Shown one piece after another: positions 55,613 to 64,000 of a stretch of 64,000 bases of DNA (within the stretch, counting starts at the first letter, position 1; every line of letters starts with the position of its first letter). Source of the stretch: Ciona intestinalis (taxonomy: Eukaryota; Chordata; Ascidiacea; Phlebobranchia; Cionidae); NCBI RefSeq assembly GCF_000224145.3, contig NC_020174.2, positions 5,811,106-5,875,105 on the forward strand, given 5' to 3'. The notes under the pieces are model-generated. The model worked only from the letters and a program-made list of their open reading frames with translations, did no database searches and was not told where the DNA came from. The translations under genes and the position numbers were made by a program.

Positions 55613-58600
55613 TCAGTGAAGGGGAATTCCCGACTCCAACATCCACTGCTTGTATTCTAGAACAAAACAATGAGTTACTATGATGTCATGAAAACAAACA
55701 GAATGCACTATTATAACGTCATAATAATTCCATAAATGTTTGTTAGTTCAAATTGTCGGCCATAAAGAAAACAATCACCCATAAATTTACATACGTAACT
55801 GGTATAAGCGGGAACGAGGTGTTTGAAACAGAACACCCGTGTTATAACGACTTTCGCTGCGTGTTTTGCGAATATAAATAAGTAAATATAAATCATACTA
55901 TCTTAATAACAACGAAAACATAGAAACCTCACCTTGACGCTTACGTTCGTCCAAGCGCAGAAAACTCTCCGCAAGGTAGGGGTAGAGCACCGCACCAAAC
56001 TCTTGGAAACATTGAATGGAATATTTTGCTTGAAATATATTCTTCTGTGGTGTAAGTTTGACGTTGATAAGGTGAAGTTATAACGATGTTGTTTAGGCAT
56101 AGCATTTATATTTTGTCCAATTAAGGTATTTTGTCTAAGTAAAGCATTTTAATTCATTTAGATACTTTGTCTGTTGTTACGCTTACATTCACACATGAAT
56201 AACGTGTTCACATAAAGATGAATGAAACATATGTTATATGCTGAGTGAACAATTTTTTTTCACAATTTTTTTTCTCATAATTTAATAACTTTGTCACAAC
56301 AACAATTCACCTTTTCACTTCTTTACTTCCGCTCGTCCATGCGGATGAACAGACAGAGGATCGGTGTAGGGGATTCGCACTGACGTAGCTCATTTGACTT
56401 GTAACTTGTGATCTGGGAAAAATAACCAGGGTGTGCATGGGGCATTACAAGATAACTCGATTGGGGGCAATTTTCAATTACTTGTTATTTACTAAGTTAT
56501 GTAAAGCCGCGCGAGGGCGTAGTTGCGTCATATCAGGGAAGTATTTGAAAAATAAATTTAAAAAAAATACGGAACTACTTTTATCTATTTTTGTAGTTAT
56601 TGTTAACGCCTTGAAAAGGTAAAATTTTCCTAAAAACTAAAGAAATGGTTTGACAGACTATTAACAACGGTTTTAATATTCTTTAAATTTTCTTTGTTTA
56701 CTAAAATGCGACAAGAAAATAGAATAATTTAGGTAGTTTTTTTGGGAATATATGTTCGCTACCCACGCAGCCATTTTTATTCCGTTTATCTCCCACCGTG
56801 TTCCAATATATTTAGACATCCGTTTCTGCTCTTGGGTAAAACACGAAAGCCGCCGATCAAAGCGGAAAATCAAAAGTTGTTGTTTAACAACTTCATATTT
56901 ACGACCCAAACACTCTACGTTAAAAGGAAGGAAATGCAACAGCAACACTTTCAAAGATCAAAGCCGGTGAGAGCGAAATTTACCCCATACATAACCGTGT
57001 CCTGTCGACTTGTCGCTTTGATATCAACTGATCACCGGTAGGTCGCACCTGGAGACTTGTGTTCTAATAACAAGTTGTCCGACCACCATTATCAAGGGGT
57101 GGGGTGGCTAGTAATCCGTGAAAAAAATGTTTACATGGAAGCTTGAACTTCAAGGTGGTCCTGCTGTTCCCACAGTATAATTATTACAGCGTAGGCGGGC
57201 GGGATATAATGTTGTATAGTAGAGTGTGGAAAGATGGGACACCGAGTGAGTGGGGGAAGATGGGACTTATGCAAATTTTACCCAATATTTCCAAAATTAA
57301 AATACATGACGGGTTTTGGGTGAAGCTACGACCAATATTGTCGTATGTTTCTGTATTGAACCGTATACACGCATACCGCGATCACTTTTGTATTTGGTTC
57401 ACTAATTAAAACGTGATTTTTTTTATTTTAATTTTGTTTGAAATGTAACTGTAACATATTGTGATAAAATGCATGGATGATAGCGGTTCTATTTTCGACA
57501 TCAGCGTCACGTGCGTGCCCACTTGTCAGTTGTAAATCTCAAAGAGTCGTCCACTACCTTACTAACGCCGTCATGCTAATTAACTTTTACTGCGACAGGG
57601 TCTATTAGGGCGGTCGCGGCCAAGAGTGTGACAGCAAGAAGAAGACAAAACGTATGCAGAGTATGACAAGATTTTGGGCAGTAACATAGAACAGGTGAAG
57701 ACGTGTTTAGGTTGAGGTTTTGCTGTTTCTACCGACCGGAAGTAGAAACAATTGATGAAGATGCAATCCTAGTATTCAGAGAGCCGAGTGTGTGAAAACT
57801 TTGGGAGACGAGACATTTTTAGAAAGAATTTTAAAATGAGTTTTGCGGAGTGCTTAGCGTAATATTGGCAACGACAACGAATACAGAGCGTATAAATAGG
57901 GTCGATATGGGGGTGTATTGGTATACGCTGGTTGGGCGCGAACCTTGTAAATTGGGGTGAGACGGTTATTGCGACTACGCGGGGTTTTTAAAATAATACA
58001 TATGTAGTCACATAACAGCGAGAAGCTAAACCGCGAGCAATTTCTAGCCGGGCGGAAATAGGAACCCGGGATATCCCGTAATCTATGCATTCTGATGACT
58101 GAAAGCGTAGCAATCGCGCCCTTCCTACACGTCACAAGCGTCATTGTTCGCGCAATTTTCCGCGGGCGGATATTTTCGGCGGCGGAAATTCGGCCAAAAC
58201 AATATCATTTGCGGCGAAGGGAATTCGGTTTAGAATAGGCTATCAGGTAAACATATGATGTTATACATACAGAAGGAAATACATATGCGTGACGAATAAA
58301 TAGTAGAAGGTAGGCACCGAAACTATGGAAATTAGCTTCGGTAAGGAAGTAATTAAATTGAAGAATTCACAATTTTAAATTAATGCAAAATCTCTATCTT
58401 TTTTACTCTCTAAGCCGTTCTACACAAAAACATGCAGTTTATAGTAGAGTGGGGGGGGTTTTTTGGAACACCTTCAGCAAATACTGTATCAATATCCTGA
58501 ACGTGTTTTAAACAATTAACAATGGTCTACGGTTTTATAATTTTTTGAATATTTTTTATTTGGTACCAAATAGAACGAGAAAAGAATGAAAAGATGTCCC

Positions 58601-58885
58601 ATATTCCCCCACCCTACTTTATAATCAGAATAATCCGTCTTCACAGCGGCGTCTTCCAAACTAAAAGCGGCATTCCTTATTTTTGACGCACTCCCCATAA
58701 AGTCTCGTGTCTAAATTATATCGACGTTTGATGCAACGGTATGCGATAGAAGTCAACATTTACTTTATTAAAGTTAACAATCTGTTTAAAATGAGTAAAC
58801 GTTCGCCATGGTATTAAATCACTCACGTAGCGCCAATGACTCCGTCGGTTAAAGATTTTTGGAACACTTGATCCAGATAAAACAT
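55613..58885 (-). CDS. Tentative small gene, 4 exons, unrecognised product
   Basis: Minus-strand exons: 58885-58827, 58660-58618, 56044-55933, 55656-55613. All four join in phase to 85 residues, and an in-frame TAA lies directly before the ATG. The likely protein starts MFYLDQVFQKSLTDGVIGAT, contains GAVLYPYLAESFLRLDERKR and ends YKQWMLESGIPLH. It has no signal peptide or membrane segment, and I do not recognise the family. The third exon is the best supported, because a nearby decayed copy (56310-56413) shows silent third-base changes in the same frame (GAC-GAR-CGN-AAG). The first two exons are weak. The donor of exon 2 is the end of a MITE. An alternative reading of the last exon (phase 0) would give an acidic tail. 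Treat as a hypothesis. Confidence 0.35.
55765..55885 (+). repeat. SINE fragment
   Basis: AAACAATCACCCATAAATTT, ACATACGTAACTGGTATAAG, GAACGAGGTGTTTGAAACAG and ACACCCGTGTTATAACGACT in plus orientation. Confidence 0.65.
56310..56413 (-). pseudogene. Decayed tandem copy of an exon
   Basis: Read on the minus strand it follows a CCCAG acceptor and resembles the exon at 56044-55933: GTGCGAAT.CC.CTACACC and CGCATGGACGAGCGGAAG against GTGCGGTGCTCTACCCC and CGCTTGGACGAACGTAAG. Small length differences shift the frame between the two matching blocks, and TAA follows the DERK codons. It may be a dead duplicate or an alternative last exon. Confidence 0.35.
56648..56730. mobile_element. MITE fragment
   Basis: TTAACAACGGTTTTAATATT, TTTCTTTGTTTACTAAAATG and GCGACAAGAAAATAGAATAA; both ends are missing. 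Confidence 0.5.
57216..57270. mobile_element. Two adjacent MITE left ends
   Basis: TATAGTAGAGTGTGGAAAGA plus TGGGACACC, directly followed by a second start, GTGGGGGAAGATGGGACTTA. Only ends remain. Confidence 0.55.
58440..58622. mobile_element. MITE copy touching a predicted exon
   Basis: TATAGTAGAGTGGGGGGGGT, AACACCTTCAGCAAATACTG, CGTGTTTTAAACAATTAACA and right end TCCCATATTCCCCCACCCTA followed by CTTTATA. The last bases overlap the donor of exon 2 of the tentative small gene. Confidence 0.8.
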
Positions 58886-59660
58886 TTATACGTAATTCGA
58901 TCTCCAGCGAGTGCTTGCTGGGTGTGGTGAAACGGGTGAAACAACAAAATTCCTGAGAATCTATTCTTCGTCATCAATATCGTAGCGATTATCAAAGCTT
59001 GGTCAACTTATGACGTATTAGTGGGTACCCGAACCCGCCAACCCTGGTTTAGCTTTCACAAGATGTGAATCTTAGGCCGCAGGGAAGGGTTAGAAGCCGC
59101 TAAGTCGAGATAGAACCACCAGAGAGTCAAATCTGAAACATTTAGGGCTCGTGGCGCCTTGTAAATAGATGCGGGTGACCGGAACGACAAATTGATTCAG
59201 CTCCTCGGAACTTATATGGAAGTGAATGGGCAACAAGTGCCAGAAACATTTCTGTCATTTTAGGGACGTCGCTCAACCGAAATATTCAGCGGTACGACTG
59301 TCTTGCTGTGGCGTGGAGTTTAGACTCTCTGAGCAGCCATTTGCGATTATAGCAAGGATAATATGACGCAGACTCCCTCGGTTATGATAAATGAAAGGTT
59401 ATTACATAGGGCAGGTGACACCAGACATTCCGAGGCGTAATTACGGCGAAATTTATCTAAACGGCGATTACGCACAGTAACATCTCACTGAAGCATGCGC
59501 AGATCGTAAAAGCGTAAATTGCCCCCGACGATATGCACTCGCAAAGTTAATAGGGTAACATCAACATACTTTCACAAGGCAATCGTAAAACTTCTGCAAG
59601 CGCCTCGGCATTTGAAACGCAAAGCAAAAACAACTCCTGTGCATCTATACATGTTCAATG

Positions 59661-59862
59661 TATAGGATGGAGGAAAATGGGGCACCTTTAGCACATAATA
59701 TTCAAATATTCTGATCATGTTTTAAACAACTAACAACGGTCTATGAGAGTCGCGAGAATACGGTTTTATAAATTCTTTGATTGTTCTTTGTGTACTACCA
59801 AACTACCAAATAGGACGAGAAAATAAAATGAAAAGGCGTCCAATCTCTCTCCACCCCTCCTA
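59661..59862. mobile_element. MITE copy, full length
   Basis: TATAGGATGGAGGAAAATGG, GGCACCTTTAGCACATAATA, ACGGTCTATGAGAGTCGCGA, TAGGACGAGAAAATAAAATG and right end CTCTCTCCACCCCTCCTATT. Confidence 0.85.
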
Positions 59863-60440
59863 TTTTTTATACCAGGTAGGCATTCAGAAAAAAAAACTGT
59901 TGAAAGCAAATTTGAACGTAATTGTGGGACCAATTTGTTTCTCAATCACGCGTCAGGTGTAAACGATTACTAAACAAGCATCGTCTTTGTATTGGAAAGA
60001 AAACCATGAAACAATCAAAGAGAAAACAGGATTAGTGCTAACTATACCGCAAACCGCGTTGATAAGAACCGACCGTTTGAAGTTCGAAGCCACGCGTTAA
60101 AAGCGGGCGGTGGAACAAGCGTGCTGCTTGCTATTAATAGACGGTTGCCGAAAAAGAACTTTTGCTGTGAGTGAAAGTAACAATATCCAGCATAGCAGGG
60201 CTAATTGCGTCATTCTGGGTAAAACAGCGGCTTACGTAATGCTTCAAGGAGCCGCGGTGCCACAAAACCCGGGCCATGCGGGCTAGGGGGGTAAGAGTAC
60301 GCGGAATCAAAGCGGGACTTAAGCCGCACTGATTTCCATACCCAATTAGCCTTATAGTAGCGCGTGCCGAAAACAATAGACAGACCTGACCCATTGTTCA
60401 CAGCGGGGCCTGCGCTACATCGGGTCTTACTACGCTCCAG

Positions 60441-60476
60441 TGACGTCACCCGATGCGCTGCGGTTGCTACGGTAAC
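60441..60476. promoter_or_regulatory. CRE followed by an RFX-type X-box
   Basis: TGACGTCA at 60441-60448 and GTTGCTACGGTAAC at 60463-60476. The second fits the X-box pattern (GTNRCC-like half, short spacer, RGYAAC half), bound by RFX factors that drive ciliary genes in animals. No recognised gene starts beside it. Confidence 0.35.
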
Positions 60477-62402
60477 AACGTGGGTGTCGTTGGTGTGACG
60501 TAGCACTCTCGTTTCATATTCCGCCTATGCTGGTTTTTCTTCGATTACGTAATGGCTATATTCCGGCACCCGAACGAAGGATGTAACATATATTTATCCT
60601 TTAGCAAGCTGTTATTACTTAAGACCATTCATGCGACCAATTCTGTGTGGGTAGTACATTTGTCAAGTGAGAAAAAAATTATTGTCAGTTTAGGAGAAAA
60701 TGTCAATTGGAAATTCGTAATCTTTTCCCCGGGTATATGAAACACCACATAGATCAAAGTAAGTGTATGACACATATGATTAGTGAACTATCGAACGCCC
60801 AACCCCTCCCCTTAAAGCTTTGTTTTGATAATCGGCGCCCAGGTCCTATGACTCCCAAGCGTCCGGTGGAAAGAAAAAAAAACGAGAAAAAATCGAGACA
60901 AGTATTTTAAGGCGACCCACTGCACTACCGGTCAAATTGCGTTTGGCAGCATTATGGTGCAGGGGTGGAACGGGCTGCTATGTTGCTGCGAAGCATCCAT
61001 GTTAGAGAGACAACGAAAAACTGCACGCTGTTGTGAAACGAGATAGAAAATATTTTGCTAAAACGTTTTTTCTGTGTTTACAAGAAGCCGCTTGTACGCA
61101 AACTATCCGTGTTAATTTGCAACTTAACCGTAAGCAATTTCGTTTACAGATATATCAGTTTTGATATGGTGGCAGTTTGGCAGACTAGCCAGACGACGAC
61201 GACCCAGACGTATCTGTTAAAATGTCTTTATTATAAAGAGTTGTTGTGATTGTGCATTTGCAAACCTCATAATTGGAGAATAAGTGTGTTTTAGCAAAAG
61301 CATCAGATAAAGTTCTCGTTAGTTTTTACTTTACCGGTACGTGGTACGGTAAATGGCAAAGTTTTGGGAATGCATTTACGTTAAAATCGGCAGTGTCGTT
61401 ATTTACTTATCGTTATTAACCCCTTATCTCGGCTCTTCTTGGTCTTTTAAAACATGCGCGCGATAAGCTGGAAAATTCAGTCTGCACTTTTCGACGGAAT
61501 GCTACGCAGTGACAGCCCCGTTTCTTTCGTCATAAAATAAAACAATGAAACTTCGATATAGCGTCGAGGGACATGGGCGACTTCTCTTAATAACCGACGT
61601 AATGGTTGCGGCAGTCGCCTTGATTGACAGTTTCCGGCACCCAACGACTCCGCCTTTTCCACCAAGCTTCATTGCTTATGTTTCGTAGTAAAGTTAAATC
61701 GAAACAACACGTAGCTAATCGCCCGTTGACAAGTTTTAGGCAGTTTTCAGGCGTACAATAAGGTGATTTTCAACTTTACTATGCATTTTGGTATTGGATT
61801 GCGAGTTCTTCAATCAGTTATTCGTTTTCGTAATATCTGGAAATTGTTTAACGTTAACAGTAATTGAGACTATTTTTCCCGCAAATTTATCAGTTGTATT
61901 TTGAGTCGTGTCTAAGTTGGTCATGTCATATCAGGTTCAAACAGCCATTTGTTTTATATTAGATTCGTGATTTATATATCCAGAAAACCGTAACACGCGG
62001 GTCCGGTTCTACAAGTCTAACTACCAGTTTAATCTAAATTCGGATTCCTGCAGTGATTATTACTTGTGACTTGCGCGAACGGTGTTAATTCGTGTGATTC
62101 ACCATACTCCAAATATAACACGATGGAATGTTTCCCGTATATTTGGCGAGCGTGTCGCAGTGGATGTTTCGTGATCGAAGCGGAGGCAGTCGGTAGAAAA
62201 TTACTAGTTTGCTGTTTCCGTTACCTATCGTGATAGCAGCGATCGTTCTTATTGTTTCGCTGAGACTTTTTTTTAAAGTTCCATTTTAGCGCTTTCTATT
62301 TTCGGATTACGTCACTGTTCTACGCCATGCGTGTCGCGTGCTTACCAACGAAGTCAACAAAGCTAAATTGCACTAAGCGTGACAGAAGGTCAACCTATCG
62401 CA

Positions 62403-62470
62403 TGACGCAAGTACTTTACGTCATTAACGGCGTGACGTAATCGCAGCCAACGTCACGAGCAATGACGTCA
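62403..62470. promoter_or_regulatory. Cluster of five CRE/ATF-like sites upstream of the CCN gene
   Basis: Within 68 bases: TGACGCAA (62403), TTACGTCA (62416), TGACGTAA (62433), AACGTCAC (62449) and a full TGACGTCA (62463). It lies 570-640 bases before the CCN start codon. Spacing is about 13-17 bases. A GGAATG (TEAD-type) site lies at 62125-62130. Confidence 0.5.
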
Positions 62471-63040
62471 GTACGTGTTTTCGAACGCCAAGTTGCGTTT
62501 AACAATATACCAATATTTATGTATGCAAGATATACAAATAACGATCCAGATTATGGGCTTAATATATACTAAAGCAATATTATCTGATGATGATCAGAAC
62601 CATTAATTACGTTTTGTGCAAATATGAATGAGCGCATGGTATGCGTTTTTATGTTTATAGTTAAATTATGCATTGTATTGGATTACAATCAACAAGGTAT
62701 ACGGTATCTTAACAGATTATGTCCTCTGCTAACAGCTTGTTTTATCAGCAGCGATAATTTGTTTCACATTTACTGATCACAAACTGTATTACTTAAACAT
62801 TTACCTGTCTCGTGGTGAGAACCACTAAACCATCGTTGAGAAGCAAAGTCGACCAAGCTATTTCTCGTCTCTTCACACACAGTGACACGAAGCCGCGAAA
62901 AGCAAACAAATTCAAGTGTTTCGAAATCCTGGTGTAGAAATCTGCATAGAATAAATATTATTACACAACCAAGTTATTACAAGAGGAAAGATTTACACAG
63001 CTGGCAGATTATTTCTTTGCGGTTTGAGACACAAGCAACG

Positions 63041-64000
63041 ATGGCAATATCACGTAAACTTTGTCGGCTCTTGGTCATTACAACTTTAACTGGAATGGTA
63101 GGTTTTAAAGCTAAAGTTAATGTATATGAGGTATATACATATATAGTACTCTGAGTGAAGATAATAAGACACCTTTAGCTCACAATACCCAAATATCCTG
63201 ATCGTGCTGTTTAAAATAATTATAACGATTTATGAGAGTCGTCGAGATACGGTTTTAAAATCATTTGAATGTTATTTGTTTACTACCAAAAAGAACGAGA
63301 AAATAAAATGAAAGGTATCCCATCATATAGTCGTAAGGATATGGTTTTATAATCCTTTAAAAGTTTTTTGTTTACTACCAATTTGGACGAGTAAATAGAA
63401 TAAAAACATAGAACATCTTACTCCAATTATATGTGAATTAATTCGATGCATTTGAATATCACAGGTTTTCTCGTTGTGCCCGTACGAGTGCATGTGTCGA
63501 GACGAACCAACACATTGTCCTGTAGCTGTCAGTCTTGTAACAGACGGTTGCAATTGCTGCAAAGTTTGTGCCAAACAGACGGGAGAAGAGTGCAACGACC
63601 AGGAGAAGGTTTGCGATCCGCATCGGGATCTCTTCTGTGATTATTCCGGGAGCAGGAGCGGAGATTGGGGAGTCTGTAGAGGTGAGAAACTGAGAAATGT
63701 TTACCAGATTTTATTAAAAAAACACTTATATTTGGTTGTATTTTTTGTTTTAATATATGATTGAAAAATATACTTAGTACTGTGGGGTAAGATGGCATCT
63801 AAATGCCATATTTCATGTTGGTGTTTTAACGATTAACAACGTTGAGTCGCGGGGCTGCGGGTATACTAATTTGGTCAATATTTCATGTTGGTGTTCTACC
63901 GATTAAAAAAATATAACGAAAACCATGTTACCCCACCCAACTGTATGGTTGAACAAATTTAAGGTTCATTTTGTTTTTCAGCGAGGTCGGGTCGTCCTTG
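63041..64000 (+). CDS. CCN-family (CYR61/CTGF/NOV-like) matricellular protein, 5' part, runs off the edge
   Basis: Exons seen: 63041-63097, 63465-63681, 63982-64000 (continues). The start gives MAISRKLCRLLVITTLTGM as signal-peptide core, with cleavage probably soon after. Exon 2 is a complete IGFBP-type domain: LCPYECMCRDEPTHCP, DGCNCCKVCAKQTGEECN, KVCDPHRDLFCDYS and the end GDWGVCR, with the GCNCCKVCA motif typical of CCN proteins. Exon 3 begins ARSGRP, where the von Willebrand C domain starts in this family. One domain per exon is the known CCN gene plan. TSP1 and cystine-knot domains would lie beyond 64000. CCN proteins are secreted and act through integrins and heparan sulfate; they are usually immediate-early genes. 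Which member it is cannot be told from this part. Both introns carry MITE copies. Confidence 0.9.
63143..63431. mobile_element. MITE copy with duplicated right half (CCN intron 1)
   Basis: TATAGTACTCTGAGTGAAGA, CACCTTTAGCTCACAATACC, CCTGATCGTG. The right-half sequence GGTTTTA..ATC.TTT.AA..TT and GTTTACTACCAA..., GACGAGAAAATA occurs twice (about 63248-63325 and 63340-63431). Confidence 0.7.
63776..63945. mobile_element. Diverged MITE copy with internal repeat (CCN intron 2)
   Basis: Left end AGTACTGTGGGGTAAGATGG, right end CATGTTACCCCACCCAACTG. Inside, ATATTTCATGTTGGTGTT followed by CGATTAA occurs twice (about 63808 and 63880). Confidence 0.65.

Larger units (their letters stand above)
58886..63040. 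other. Gene-poor DNA upstream of the CCN gene
   Basis: About 4.1 kb with no exon I can support; one MITE copy (59661-59862). Several minus-strand open frames of 60-98 codons at 60134-60506 and 61477-61665 lack family likeness. The interval is unusually rich in TGACGTCA-type motifs and is the natural place for promoter and enhancers of the CCN gene. Confidence 0.5.

Noticed and set aside
55480..55656. Acidic C-terminal reading (rich in DDV and DDS) of the last exon of the small minus gene
   Set aside because: It needs a different phase from the one supported by third-position changes in the neighbouring exon; kept only as an alternative.
60134..60506. Two overlapping minus-strand frames of 86 and 98 codons beside an X-box
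   Set aside because: Neither resembles a known protein and they compete for the same DNA; the position is better explained as promoter sequence.

Overview
This window is nuclear DNA from an ascidian, almost certainly Ciona (intestinalis/robusta type). The case rests on three things. Vertebrate-like orthologues (UBR3, PSMD5, a CCN/CYR61-CTGF gene, SMYD3, ZP, C1q and collagen-lectin genes) are split by many short, AT-rich introns with GT-AG borders. The same few short dispersed repeats recur throughout: about 20 copies of a ~190 bp inverted-repeat MITE and many pieces of a tRNA-headed SINE. There are no bacterial or organellar features. Species is inferred from pattern and memory, not from a database match. 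I found no CRISPR array, phage or operon-type system. The unusual material is in gene architecture, repeats and regulatory palindromes.

Left part (0-4 kb): a minus-strand secreted collagen/C-type-lectin-like gene (3 exons) and, facing away from it, an intronless SMYD3-like SET/MYND methyltransferase. From 4.2 to 23.2 kb lies a complete UBR3 E3 ubiquitin ligase gene. I could join 35 coding exons in one consistent reading frame (1812 residues), with UBR box, RING-H2 and C-terminal domain.

Middle (23.2-48 kb): about 12 kb of mostly gene-free DNA with MITEs, SINE pieces and some candidate regulatory palindromes; then an 8-exon gene for a signal-peptide/ZP-domain/furin-site/transmembrane protein (35.15-41.96 kb). 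Next comes a minus-strand 5-exon gene for a C1q-domain protein that appears to be a type II membrane protein (43.5-45.5 kb).

Right part (48-64 kb): PSMD5, the proteasome assembly chaperone (9 exons, complete, 509 residues); an AT-rich minisatellite interrupted by a 500-N assembly gap; a tentative 4-exon minus-strand small gene; 4 kb of apparently non-coding DNA rich in CRE-like sites; and the first two and a bit exons of a CCN-family matricellular gene that runs off the right edge.

Two genes belong to the ubiquitin-proteasome system (UBR3, PSMD5). Four encode secreted or membrane proteins (lectin, ZP, C1q, CCN). Nothing indicates they are co-regulated as a set. All splice models are mine, made by eye from GT/AG borders, phase and family similarity; transcripts would settle them.
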